Assembly: GCA_023078555.1 (NCBI GenBank) | Contig: CM041199.1 | Coordinates: 8,065,315 to 8,129,314 of the forward strand | Source of the DNA: Ulva prolifera | Lineage: Eukaryota > Chlorophyta > Ulvophyceae > Ulvales > Ulvaceae | DNA length: 64,000 bases | Reading direction: 5' to 3' | Part shown: positions 37,086-50,350 of the stretch, one piece after another | How the letters are laid out: every line of letters begins with the position of its first letter | Numbering within the stretch: position 1 is the stretch's first letter | Program-made: the position numbers and the translations under genes | The notes under the pieces: generated by a model | Seen by the model: only the letters and a program-made list of their open reading frames with translations | Told to the model about the DNA's origin: nothing | Database searches by the model: none

Positions 37086-40000
37086 GGTGCTAGCTCCCTC
37101 ACCTCTCATGCACAACAGCGCTGTGTGCTGTGTGCTATGTGCTGTGTGCAGAGCTGTGTGTTTACACAACAGAAGATGTCTGCAATTACACAGTCACGAG
37201 GACAGCTGAGGACAGCTGTGGCCGTGCAAAACTGTGCCTGAAGGTTCTGGTGGAGTTGGCTAATCTCTTGTAGTAAACAAGGAACCCCATTGTCATGCAT
37301 GGAATGTAGGAAAAGACACTGTGAACAAAGTCCACGTCACATGTGAAGTTCCAGGAAGGGATGAAGACCTATTATTGGGGACTTGCAGATGCAGTGCAGC
37401 AAGATTGGACATGATACATAGCACTTGTTGGTACATACTCCACAGGCACAATGACACTGGCAGAGTCAGGGCCCCTCAGTGTGTCACCATAGATCACTGT
37501 GAAAAGCAGGCACTGGACCCAGATCACAGCAAGCAGCTGAGGATCAGCACAGGACAGCTTCCAGTCAGATGACTGCTATGCCAATGTGAAGGTGATCTTG
37601 AATCAGCAGGGAGTGGCACACATCCCTGCTCCTGTGGTTGGCAGTCATCCATGGAATGCAATGCCAAACTCAGTCAGCCAGCAAACATATCTTTCAAATC
37701 ACAGCAGACAGATGTCCATTGGACACCTCGCAGCCACACAACTGTTCCATTGCAGTGGGGTGTGGTGTATGACTCATATGATCATGCTCTGTGTATCCTA
37801 CAGTGCCTGCAGACACGTGCCACTCTGTAGGTAAAGTGGATAGAAGAGTATAAATTTCATGCACAGTGCCACCTCGTGCCTGCACTGATGCAGGCAGGAG
37901 CTGTATCGGCAGTGGCCAAAGCGTTCAGCACCATTCCATTCGCAGCAGAACACTCTCTGCACCGATGGAATGAAAGACAGTTGATACTGCTCTCCGTTTG
38001 ACCGGAAAGATTGTGTTGGTGATGATGGATGTGCTGATTGGGATGGCTGTGTTCATCTACACTGTGTTCTTGACTTCTCATGGCAATGAGTTGATTGTAG
38101 CTGTTTGCATCAGCCGCAACTGCACAGGTGGCAACAGATGCATGCCACTGCTCGGCTTCAGGCAGATCTGCGACGCTATCATGGCCACCTGGGCATGGGA
38201 ATAAAGGCACTTGTCCTGCCTGTGGGGCCCAGAGACTGCACTGCTAGTTCCGGGAGTGAGCACACACAGAGCGGGCAGCAGCAGAACGACATATTCAGCA
38301 CTCGAATCGCATCGCTACTCTACGTGCTGATGATTGCTAAGTGGTGAGATGGTGTCTGCTGAAGCACGGTGTGACCCCACTGTGGTCTGTAAATCCCAGA
38401 GGCCATCAGGAGCTACACCGAAACCACAGCTGCTGCTATATGCTGCTAGACACACCCACCAGCGATTCTAAATGGTCCAAACCTAGCGCCCATGATGACT
38501 TGTTGTTGCAGCAACGATGCGGACTGTCCCAACTATGCACCAACGGCACTTGCAATGCTGCCGCGGTTTCACCGCGGCCCTGCTTTCCAGGGAATGGTGC
38601 AGCACCATACCATACCGTACAAGACACCACTGTAAGCAGTCTCTACGATGTTGTATCTGCAACAGTCGCTCCAGTGACCGGGTCACCGAGGCAATTCTGC
38701 TTTCCAGTAGCAACAAGGGGTCATTCAATACCCACGGCACGTCCTACGTTCCTTGTCCATGCACAAGACGATCAAAATTGACAGATAAATTTTGATTGAG
38801 ATCATCGTGTTTAATGGTGAAGCATGTGCTCATCAGACAGCGTCAGGACAAGTGAGGATACACGACGACGTGGGCTATATGAGGCTCGTGTGGCTGCATC
38901 GCACGGCAGAGTAAGATAGACAACAAACGTTTGCCTCGAGACGAAATGCATATTGTGTCCGAACCAAGCTCAGTCTGGCTTGGAGTCTGGTCAGCGAAGC
39001 ATGCACTGCAGTTGCGCGGAAGGAACACAGCATGGACCGTCCAGGTTCCAGCATGCTCGAGCTTGACATCAGCCGCGTTCGTGCGCACCGTTAATTCACC
39101 TCGAATCAAGCCATTTACTGGAAGACAGCAGATTCGGCAAGGTCCTGAGGATGAGCGACGGATTATCTACTATGAAGTCGCAGCTTGCCATGGCGAGGCA
39201 TTGACCAGTGTTCAGGCACACGTGCCGCCCCCCTTTCCAATCTGGTTCGGCTGGTCATGCTAGCCTGACTGCGCTGCTTTGTGCGATACACGGCAGGTGC
39301 GTGCCCTTGGCCAGTGCACCGAGGGGGCCCATGAGCTAAGCGCGACCACGCCGTGACGTCGTGCCGTTCTGGCACATCGAAGCAGGCAAAGGGTGGACCG
39401 AGACGGGTCAGCTACGCATCGGAGTCCACGATAGCAATTTAGATGAACAAAAGCTGATGCATGATGCGGTAACAGGGGCCAAAGTCCGTACCAGAGTTCT
39501 TGGGGTGTCGCGATGATGACTGTACGCTGGATGCGCCCTTTGGCTTCCTGCTGAACTGCGTTTATCACTGCTGCACTTTCACTATCTCTAGAAGTGTCCG
39601 TGTTTATAAATGTCAGCTGAGCAGAAAGTGTCGATCCTGCTCCTCGTAGCTGTAAGAAGTTGAGCGGTCTTACGTTTGCGATCCGAATTGACAAAGGCAC
39701 AAAGAGCCGCGAAAGTTCACCAATAAACTGTTTCACCCGACAGATGTTGAGACATTTGTATGTTGAATTTCGCCCTGTTGGTCCGAGCCATGTCCTGCAG
39801 AGCAATGTCCGCGCGTGAACTCGCGAAATATCGATGTGGAGGCCGCAGTATGCCTGCGCCATGTTTGTTCGATCGAGACAAGGCGGCGCCGAAATCGTTT
39901 TAAACTTGCCAAGTGGCTTGTGAAGTTCCATAGGGAGTTTTCTGTAGGGGCGGTAATTTGTTTGTCCTAGTCCAGGCGTAGTCACAGTCGAGCGTGCGGA

Positions 40001-40855
40001 CCACGTGCACTGGCAGCTTGCGTGGAATCAGTGATGTCGCACAATTGCAATGCAGACCATGAACATCTGATGATGTCGCGAGGCTTGACACGGTCATGTT
40101 TTTGCAGCGTCACATGCGGTGAACACCCCGACGCACTCTTGCTTCGTAAGTGAAGCCTGTGTCGTGTGGCACGACTCATGTCCGTGCACTAGCTGTCTGT
40201 GATTACCGACGCAAGTCCGATACACATGCATACAGGTGTACACAGCAGTGACTACTGGTGGTACCCGCGTGCACCCAGCACTGCATCGATGTCGCGTGAG
40301 GTCAACATCACATCAGAGAACTATAGCGTTGTTAATCATAGCAGTTTCGAAGCTGTGAGGCCTCTTGATGGCAGGTGGACTCGAAGCATTGCACCACACA
40401 TGTGCTGCAGCACCCGCGGCCCCGCTGCTGCCGCCGCGTGACCGGCACCGAAGCGCCACGAATTCACCACCGTCGCGATCGAACCATGCATGACGCCATC
40501 TCGGTGTCCTCGGAACTTCAGTACGGTGACAAATATGTGTCCTGAATGCACAAGTTCGTGACCGACACATCTTCCTGTTCACTTGTGCCAAAGTTCACTA
40601 TGGTGCACCAGGCCGCGGCGGCGCAGTTGGCGCACGTCGGTCCCCGCGCCCCGCCGGTGGGAGGTCGCGTCCCCGACACGTGTCAAGGAGGGCTAGCTTG
40701 TGTGTCTCGACATATTTACACATGTGCACTTTCAGGTGCGACGTAATTCCTATATCGCTAGTCCGCGCGGACTGCGCACATGTGGGATCCCTGCCAGCCT
40801 AGGTAGGGACGCACAGTGCGTACGCGTGAACCGGTGCCCATGCATGGCGGAGCTA

Positions 40856-40889
<34 letters not shown>

Positions 40890-41006
40890 CCCTCCCGCGC
40901 GAGGATCAGAATCTACAGGGCCTTCCATGCAGGGCCATTCACGCTGTCCGTGGCTTAGGAGGTCTGCCGAGCGCGTGTCTACACTTCATCCGGGGGTTGG
41001 CACGCT
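37086..41006. other. Gene-poor stretch
   Basis: A hydrophobic frame at about 37980-38204 (TGKIVLVMMDVLIGMAVFIY) could be a membrane exon but has no partner. Frames at 38.93-39.27 kb (plus) and 39.26-39.99 kb (minus) both contain LQLRG followed by a strand-like hydrophobic pattern; I cannot assign them. A 32-base G run lies at 40857-40888. No other gene recognised. Confidence 0.35.
40857..40888 (+). repeat. G run, 32 bases
   Basis: Thirty-two consecutive G on the plus strand. Glycine-run frames here are artefacts. Confidence 0.9.
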
Positions 41007-41015
41007 GTCGCGTCG

Positions 41016-42402
41016 CGACCTCCTTATCGAGACCCCCCGCGGATGGGTCACAGCGTCATGCTTCGTACTTGGCGAACCGAGCATGACGGTGTCTCCGTCG
41101 GGCCAACAGCGCGCAGGCAACAACCCCATGGGGGCGCCTTTGCCATGGCTGCAATCACAAGCAAGTAGTACGTTGCTCATAGCGGATGTGACGTTGCATA
41201 GTTGACAAAATGAAGGCTGTGTTGCCGTGCTATTTGCAGCGGCATGTGCTGTCTCATCTTCCAGGCTGCGTATGCTCTTCAACAGAGCTGTGAGATACTC
41301 TAGACACACTCAAGTATGATTGAATTATTGTCGGCCCAATGTTTAGCGAATAGCTGCGTACGAGCGGCAGTATCTCGATATAGTTGCGCTAGTGCTAACA
41401 GCAACGGTTGCCTTTCCTCAAGCCGGACAGCATCGGCAGATATACGACATCGAATTACGCCTTCATACATGTTATCCTTGCTGCATCACACGGGGCTTGT
41501 TGTATACCGATTGCCGCAGCCTGCGAGATACTCCAGCCGCGAGATTGTACATGCTTCATGTAACATGAGACCACATATACATGGCCTCTGAAACATCATG
41601 AACTTTGTTATCATTGCTGCTCTTTTAGTTGTTGATATCATGGGTGATGTCCGCTGGTGACCACGTCTTGTTCGAGGTACTTACACTTTGGGCAACAATG
41701 GCTCATGCCAACTATTCGCTGCAATAGCCGATGAGACTATGAAGTTGGCAAGCAAAATCTCTGCCATATCACGGCTGCATTAGCGCTTGCTGAGCTGCGT
41801 AGAAGCGAAAACAAGCCTTTGTCAAGCAATCAATCTTTGTCTTGCAGCCCACGCCGGCCAGAAAGTGCAACACAAGCATAGACGTAATGCTGCATGCCGC
41901 TTGGTTCAATGCCTCCAAAGATGAATCAAGCGAAAACGTAACAAGCAATCGTCTTGTGACGATAAGTTCAATGGATGGTAAGCATCGACTTTGACTACGC
42001 AAGGCTGCGTGGCTGCAATGTACATGTGCGACGGTCCCTGAAAAGCACACGCAACGCAGAAAATCATGCAAAGATAAGTAGCTGTCAAGATACCCCGAAC
42101 TGGTTACAGGATATCATTGTGTTTGAAAGCGGGCCGTTCCAGGCTGCAGGCTCCGCCGCTGAGGGCTCGGGGTTGCATTTGCTCGACCAATGCAGTCGCA
42201 CGGCGCTGAAAACACCCGGATAGCAGTACGGATCGTTTGCGTTGCGTGTGACTTTCATTGTTTCTGTAGCGCACATCCACGGCGCCAGAACACCGCGATG
42301 GCGAGTCGAAACTGCGCGCGAGGCCATGCCGTCATGCTCGGTTCGCCAAGTACGAAGGATGACGCCGTGACCCATCCGCGGGGGGTCTCGATAAGGAGGT
42401 CG
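41016..42402. mobile_element. 1.39-kb Mutator-like element with 74-bp TIRs and 9-bp target duplication
   Basis: 41016-41089 and the reverse complement of 42329-42402 are 74-base inverted repeats (start CGACCTCCTTATCGAGACCC) with two mismatches. Both flanks carry GTCGCGTCG (41007-41015 and 42403-42411), an exact 9-bp target duplication. Long TIRs with 9-bp duplications are typical of Mutator-like elements. The 1.24-kb interior includes a protein-like frame (PNWLQDIIVFESGPFQAAGS) but no transposase I can identify, so it is probably non-autonomous. The near-identical TIRs suggest fairly recent activity. The apparent peptide LLIETPRGWVTAS on both strands is just the TIR translated. Confidence 0.82.
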
Positions 42403-42411
42403 GTCGCGTCG

Positions 42412-45400
42412 CCGTGGTCCTGGACATCCCCATGCATGGAGAGGATGACTGCACGCCATGCTGCCATGATTTTCCATGGCTGTCATGATCCTGAGCGGCT
42501 TTGACAAGCCAGGCGTCTACACCCACCTGTGCACGTGCAGTCACATGTCGATCGCACAGTCACCTGTCGACCATTCTAGGCACCGCGTACAACTGCTGTT
42601 CAACGAAATGCATGAACCACATGTGACTGCGCACTGGATGATCTGGCTTGATCGCACGAACCGAGTATGGACGCACATCAGCCTCGATCGGCTAAATTTT
42701 GGGTTGGAGTCGATACCTCGAAAGATTCTGGCCGAATTTGTTGGTCGCGATCTCGGATGCCCATCGACAACGCAGCATACTGAGCCACCGCGGTGTTTGG
42801 CAGTGGCCGATCCTCGAAGATTTGATTGTTTGAGGTCACAGTCATTTCCACAAACCCCATCTGGCGTACACCATCTGGAACCAAACTGCTGACATTGCCC
42901 GCATCATGAGCACATGGCCCTCAGAACCCGTGCCTGAATTTCGCCCTGCTGGCAGTGCACTCCACGTGGGTGTCATGAGTTGATCAACTCTCAGTATGTA
43001 GTGTACTAGTACACTGGGGACATTGCATGGAGGACAGGATGCTGCACAGCTGCTGTGAGCTCTCGAGAGACCCCAGTGTAACATCTGAACATCCCACCAG
43101 CTGTTCGGCTGCATGCAAGCCACATGTGCATTGAAGTCACAGCGTGAAGTACTTGCAACTTGTTGAACGGTTAAAAAAAACCGGTTGTGTATCGAAATCC
43201 TTTGCTCCATCATGATGTTATGTGCACATATGTGACCACATGCATATGGAGCAAAGGATTTCGATGCACAACTTCAATAAGTTCTGTGAAAGACTAAATT
43301 TAGTCTCTTGCAACTTAAGCTTAAACTTGTATATACCCTAGATCTAGTGCAGGATCCATGTCAGCCTGAGTACCCTACAGGCCTGGACTTGTGTTGGTCT
43401 GCAGATCACATGCATACTATAGTATGTGACAACATGCAGCACAGGATGCCGCATGCGGCACCTGTACAGCAAAACTGTAATAATATATATCCAATATAAT
43501 CCCCCAAGCCCACCCCTCCACAAAGGTCCACTCTGCCAAAGTAGACCTATCGTTACCTTGACAGTGGAACTCACACTACAAGAAGCACTGCCCCGTGCGA
43601 GCCATTGGGGCAGAATTTTAATACACATTAACACATTAACACATTAATGGGCGCTTGGTGCTGATCAGAGTCCATTGAAGTCAGAGTCCCCACGTGGGCC
43701 AGTCACCGCCGGCCGGCAGCGCACCATATGCACAAAAGTGACAGTGCCTGCAGGCATGCCAGGCACAGTGCTACCGTAATGTGACAGACCGCCTAGCCTA
43801 TTGCATACGCTCAACCAGGGATAGCCTGCCATATGCATGACCAGCTGCAGGGGCTCATGACCAGGGGCTCACTGAAGCTTCGCAAGCTTATAATTCCAAG
43901 GGGCCACTGGCCGCGGCAGATCCGGCGGGTCCAGGGGCGGACGCAGCTGTCGCCATGCAGTGGCGTCCCAGATGCGTCTCGGCACTGGCCGTGGCTCTGG
44001 GGGCAGCTAGCGCTGCCGTCGACGGACGTCCCTTCAGGTTGAAATTGGACCCCCAGCACAATCACCAGAGGGCAGATTTGTCCGCGTGCTATTTGTCCGC
44101 ATGCAAACGATATCATATGTATTTCGTCCTATATATGTAGAAACAAAAAAGTACGATATATGCGGAAGCGCGGCGATATTGCAATGCGGCGCTGCAGTGT
44201 GCACCACATGGGGTGGGGTAATTGCAGACGGCACACTGGCAGAATCATGTGCACTCCGCCTGAGGTTCAAACTGCAAGCTTAAGCAGTGAATCGGGCCAG
44301 GGACCAGGGGCGGGGATTCTCTCATGCAATGGAGCTGTTCGAACACCAGTAACTCACACCACCCCATACAGATCTGTATGGGGTTATTGATATTAATATT
44401 GATAGGAATATTAACATTCCTGGCCCTGGCCCCGCATGAGGCAAACTCAGGATCTGCAGAGCCTGCACAAGCCTGAAGAAACTTCCTGACGCATGTCGTG
44501 AAGTCATTGAAGGTATTGCACCACATCATCCATCATCCATCTTGCAGCACCATGGCTGCAATGCTGAGACTGTGGCTGATTGCGGTGCCTGCTCAGCTGC
44601 GGACTTGCAGGGCTGGATTTGTGGCTGAGATGCAGGCTGACGTGGCGCACACATGTGTGATGCCTCTTACCTGCTTGTGATGATGCCTCCGTGCCAGCCT
44701 CATTCGACTACATGCAGGCGCACAATTGATAGATTAAGGGATTCAGGCGCCCGCTGGTGCTGAAGAGATTGTCCTCAAGGTCGCCGGCCGTGCTGGCCGT
44801 GCACGGCAGCATGCAATTGAAAGTGTACATGTGCGCGACGTCGGTACCGCGTGCTCACAACTCGAGTCTCGAGGAAGCAGTATACTTTATAAATGCACAT
44901 TCGAACGAGATCATGCACGTTTGCAAACCAGATGGGTGAAAGTGAGCTCTAACAGCCTTAAGGCCTCACATGCGCTGAAATGGATATGTGCAGCTTGTAC
45001 CTGAGCTCAGCTGAGGCCAACTGTGACGAGGACGTTAAAATTTTGGGCTTTGTCTCGGCTTCGACCGATTGAGGATTGATTTCCTCGAGATCCCCATGCA
45101 TGCGGACACACTCTGAGCAGGAGCACTGGATGCATCACATATGCAACCTGACCGGCACCACTCCCTCCCTTCCTCCCGTTCTGTGACTAGATTCAAGGTT
45201 ACTTCCCCAATCTTGCATGATCACCTATATAATCAGCTGAGCCAGCTTCAAGTTCAACTTGAAGCAACTTGAAGCAAGTTGCTTGCTTGCTTGAGCTGAA
45301 TTCAACTCAAGCTTAAGTATAAGTTATCTCAGACCCACTGCCCAGACCTCCTCAAGCTCACAAAGTGTATACTTTACAGGTCGGCAGCACGGGGCACACA

Positions 45401-45571
45401 GCTGCAACTGTGTTGTGAGAGGCGCAGGTGTCACAAAGACAAAGGTGTTGCCAAGTGGACAAGCGGGCGTTCGTCGGCCGAGGCAGCTGGCGCGCTGGCT
45501 GGGACAGCAGCAGCCTCGCACATGCTCAGACCCCGACCCTTGTACATTGTACCACATTGGGCAGGAGAGGT
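42412..45571. other. Gene-poor stretch
   Basis: No gene recognised. A frame at 43955-44140 (plus) starts with a signal-peptide-like stretch (CVSALAVALGAASAAVDG) but lacks any domain or splice partner. It holds the inverted repeat at 43185-43271 and short hairpins around 45245-45320 (CTTCAAGTTCAACTTGAAG). Confidence 0.35.
43185..43271. repeat. 26-bp inverted repeat with 35-base loop
   Basis: The left arm 43185-43210 (TTGTGTATCGAAATCCTTTG...) and right arm 43246-43271 are complementary at 25 of 26 positions. The loop is 35 bases. No flanking duplication was clear. It could be a small foldback element or a structured RNA. Confidence 0.75.

Positions 45572-45606
<35 letters not shown>
45572..45606 (+). 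repeat. G run, 35 bases
   Basis: Thirty-five consecutive G on the plus strand with no gene assigned around it. Confidence 0.9.
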
Positions 45607-45608
<2 letters not shown>

Positions 45609-48501
45609 TGTTTTTGATATGGACAATCGTCTAGCAGTGTGCTCGGTGTATCTGTCAACGCACGGGACAAGACAAAACATATTACAGGCGTGGCGTATTT
45701 GTCGCGTCGCGGCGGCGGCGAGGAGTACGCACGTGCGGTGCGGTGCATTGCTGGCTATGCATTGCTGGACAGGCAGTGTGTATGTCACGTACCCGCCCCT
45801 CAGGGTGTCCATGGGTGACTTTGGGTCACTGACTTGGTATGATTCACATCTGCCCGCAGGCACCCGGGCGTCTCAGAGGCGACGTGGACGTGCCGGATTT
45901 CATTTGTGCTTTCTTTTTCTTTTGTATGCAGGGCTCTGAGCCCAGCAATGTAAATCAGGCGTCAAATCTAGAGGCTGCTTCCGGAACACAGCATCCAGAT
46001 CTGCTGGGTGCACGTCACTCAGCATGGAAATCAGGAACAGCCTTCACCTGTGCTGGATTTACGCCGGTACCAAACCTAGCACATGGTGCATTCTGCCTGG
46101 GAGATGGAAGATGGATGCCATCACCGCTTCCGAGGCTCCCATTCCCCATTCCATCATTGCATGATGTGAAGTCCAGATGCTCCCATGAGAGGGCATGCAT
46201 GGGAAGCTGCACCCACACACAGACACACATGTGTGACGCTTCACACTGACACAAAAGAGTGTGACACAAAAAGACAAAGTCAGGGATACGGAAATTCTGG
46301 CTCTTTTGATTTGTCATGTGGGGGTGAACCCCAGGGCAAACCCTAGGTAAGGTGTGGACATTGTCAGTGCATCCCAGCTGTCCCTGAGCAATCAATAATC
46401 ACCTTCTACCTACGAAAATCTCCAGCTATGAGCACTTTCCAGCTATGGTAACGTGCCCATGCACCCTCATGCAATGGACCAAGAGCTTGGCTGTGAGTGG
46501 CTGTGGTGCACATCCTGGCTTGAACTCGAATGCACTCTGCATGAACAGCATGACCCTGCAGCATGCAAGCCAATTGCATCAGCCACACCACAACAGCATT
46601 CATCAGCTTCCCCGGGCTGCCTAGGCCTGCAGCTGGGCAGCTGACACAAGCCTGCACCAAGCGCATCTTCACCAAACAACAGATCATGCATGCCTGATCT
46701 GATGCTCCCTTGGAAACTCCGAAGTCCGCTCTACGGTCTGGGCCAGCTGGGGCATGCAGGCAGCCCCATGCCCCAGGTCGTAGAGCCATGTTCATACTCC
46801 CATGGCAAAACCACTGACCACCATGTTGCACCCTCAAGCATTGGCTGGTGATCAGTGATGAAACTTACAACTTTCCCTGCAGGACTGCAGCATTGCTGGG
46901 ATCCAGCATGCAGTTCCAGGTAGGTCAGCATGTTATGCACTGGAAGTTCACACTCTGCCATGAAACAATGCATGCATGCATGCATGCAGTCCTAGCAGGT
47001 GCCGCGTTTGAGCGATCTCTCGTGATGATATATCATGATATCTCTTTCTTTTTCCATGACATGGGGCTTGCACATGCATGATTCACATCCCTCGGCAGGG
47101 TGCTCACAGCTGATCTCCGCTGGCCATATTCTGACCCCGACAGGCCACAACCTGCACCCGGATTAATATGTATAAACTCGTCGAAAACAGATCTGTGGCC
47201 TGAGAGTGCTCCCCTGGACCAGACGTGTTCACACCTGCAGCTCTCAGAGAGGACATAGCGAACAAATCAGCATGAGCCATTGCACTTCACTGAATTCTTA
47301 ACTTAAGTGGCTTTGGACATCATCATGCATGTATACGGTGCATGCTTGAATTCACCAGAAGGGTCGCGATCGTGAGAACTCAAACTCACGGCTGTGCCCC
47401 ACCAGGAAGGCCCCATGCATGCTGGCTCCAGATCTGGAGAGGGTGTCCAGGGTGGCAGGTGTTCTAGAACTGTACAGTGATGGACCCATGGGGCTCAGAT
47501 CCGCTCATCAGATCTGTTCAGAATAATTTGAGGCGGGTCCTCTCAGCACATGCATGGCATATGTGGACCCATTAACTCGCGAGTTGTTAATGTCCGACAG
47601 GATATGGCTCAGTAAATTCAGATTTACTTTACTTTACAGCCGCGCTAGTGTGCATGCTTGGAGTTGACTGCTGTTTGCCTTGATGCACTGGCATTTTTCC
47701 CCATACATGCAGGACGTCCAACACTGCCAGTTTAGTCGGCGTATGCATGCATGCACAACGACAGAGGCCAGAACAATGGGGGCGAGTGGGACTCTGTTGC
47801 GGGACTCTGTTGCAGCGGCAGAAACCAAAGAATATTCGAGTTTGACCAACAGAACAAGGCAGGCTGAGCATAAGCATTGCAGGGTGAAGTACTTGACGTC
47901 AGGTACTAGCGCGGACAACCTGAGCAGGCGCAATGAAGTTGGTGACTGTCAAGCGTACTATAGATCACCATCCAGCATTGCGAGTAGGTGCAGCCACAGG
48001 CGTGCCGCGTTGCCGGGGAAGGGGGTGGGGTGGATTCCAGGGGCCCGCCAGGCTGCCCAGGGCTACTAGTAGGCCGGGCCGCCTCGGGTGCGGTGGTGTG
48101 GGTGGGTGTGCGTTTGTGGTGTGCGCATGCGTTTGTGCGCGCGGGCAGGTGTCCACGGATGTTGCCACACGTCGCGGTTTGGTACGCGAGTGCAGGCGAG
48201 CGCCCAGCACCGCTGAATTCAGTAGTTCCTAGTCGACCCATGCCAGGAATCACAGCCCAGAATATCCATTCTCTCCTTGTACCTTCAACAAGCCCGCCGC
48301 GCGCCACCGTGTGACACTGCATGAGCAGCGCCGCGACACAGCCACTCCCCTGGCTTACAAAAGAGCCGCTCCCCTATCTCTGAGATAGGCCTGCGTCTCG
48401 CATGGCAAGTCTGCAGCCATGGGACCGGACGCACTGGCCAGCCGTTGGCGTCGAGCCCATGCATATGGGCCTGATTGCGCACGCTTGCAACGTGTTACAT
48501 A

Positions 48502-48542
48502 TCTCTAATTAGAGACTAGGCGGCGTCTTTATAAAGACGCCG
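48502..48542. repeat. Adjacent perfect palindromes
   Basis: TCTCTAATTAGAGA (48502-48515, 14 bp) is followed by CGGCGTCTTTATAAAGACGCCG-type sequence (48521-48542, a perfect 22-bp palindrome with half-site CGGCGTCTTTA). The pairing of two palindromes recalls the tract at 5642. Confidence 0.8.
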
Positions 48543-50202
48543 GGGTGACCGGCCGCGGGCTCAACAGAATCGAATTGGTTCATTGCAGGCACGTTAACGT
48601 AGCGCCATCGAACGGTCGACATCGCCGCTTCGCCAGTGCCGTCATGCCCGAGGTCTCTGGAGTTCCGAAACGCATGCTGCAGCTGCGCGGAGCGGTCGCT
48701 CGAGTTGGCGGTGCGCGTATCGAACCTCCGGCGCGGGCGAGCTTCCCTGCCATGGGCGCGATCACTCGCGATCGCAGTGCCTGCGCGCATGGCACGTGCA
48801 CAGATTCACACCGAGATCAAGATCGCGCAGGCACGGGCGCCCGTGCCGTGACGGGCAGCTGAAGCGTCCTCGCCGCCAACCATTCGTTGTTGCAAGTGCC
48901 TAGGCTGTTGCTGGCGTAACAATTCGGAGATGTCCGACATTCCCCACGAGCGTCCATGTTCGATGGATCCCTGTACCGGGTGTCGATTCGTGCCATTTAT
49001 GCGCATGCATGTATAGTACGCGGCTGTGTTCTCCGGAGATCCGGCAGGCTTGATCTTGGACAATCTCCTCTGCACAACGTTACACCATGGTGTCTCGAGG
49101 TATGCGGGGCTCTGTGTATGCTAGCACTGCTAGTATCTATATGTTTTTTTTGAAGGACTGTATACGTATACATATACGTATACGTATAAATACGTAGCTG
49201 TAGCAGGATCTTTGCACTTGATCATCATCGCTACACCAGTCAGTGCATTAGCAATTGTCCGACATGTATGAACATTCAATGTTTGTGCTGGTCCTGGGGA
49301 TGTGAATGCAGCTAGCACATTGCATGTGTAAACCTCTTCGCGAAGTTTGTTGTTATATGTGTGCCACAGCTGCGTGCTGGTTTTGCTTCATTAATATTTG
49401 ACTTGAGCAGAAGTTTTAAATTCAAATTAAATTCAAATTTGCAGTCATTCAAGCCTGTCATTTACCCACTCTTACAATTAAATTACAGACCACATATGCT
49501 TGGAGCGCCAAGATTTTACTAGCACCTGGCCATGGTAAGCCTGACCAGCCTACTCATGGTCATGAATATTATTTAGCATGCAGACAGCATATGCTGTGCT
49601 GTTGACTGCTTGGCCTCGCAGGAGGCTCTCACCCAGATCAGACAAATGCTGCTGAGAACTGCAGGTGCTTGTGATCAAGAAACATTAGTGATTGTGACAC
49701 ATAGTTGCCAGCACACGTGTGTGTGCTCGTGAGCACCCAGTCAATGAAGTTCTGGGTCATGAACTGCAGCGAGCCTCTGCAGGTCTCTGCAGGTCTCATA
49801 TGAGGCTGCATCGAGCCTCTGCAGGTCTCATATGAGACCATCCTTATCGCCCCGGGGCCGTTGCAATCGATGGAATGTTAACAATTCCGAACCTGAATGT
49901 CTATATCGATTGAACAATTCCAAATTAATTAATGTCTACTTTTCGAAAGCTAGGCTCAAATATGCTGCCAGGCATTCTAACATGTGCATGTGCTCTAACT
50001 TGCATGAACACTGATCACTGAGATGGCATGATGCTTATCAACACAGGCACCTGCAGCTGATCATGAGAAGGCCTCCCCGTGGTTGCTTAACCATACCTGA
50101 CCTGCAGGTGACTGGCGCCATTGCAACGCATCTACAGCTGTAATACTATATATTGACTGTCACAGTATACGGTATCATATGATATGATCGTATGATACAG
50201 TC

Positions 50203-50205
<3 letters not shown>

Positions 50206-50278
<73 letters not shown>

Positions 50279-50299
50279 GTACTATGATATGATGAGTAC

Positions 50300-50344
<45 letters not shown>
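50206..50344. repeat. AT microsatellite pair
   Basis: Two AT runs (about 50206-50275 and 50302-50344) are separated by an AGTACTATGATATGATGAGT spacer. Confidence 0.9.

Positions 50345-50350
<6 letters not shown>

Noticed and set aside
40816-41086. Glycine-run frames at 40.86 and 45.58 kb
   Set aside because: Translation of G homopolymers.
41017-42401. Two copies of a conserved peptide LLIETPRGWVTAS
   Set aside because: These are the terminal inverted repeats of a transposon with a 9-bp target duplication, not a protein domain.
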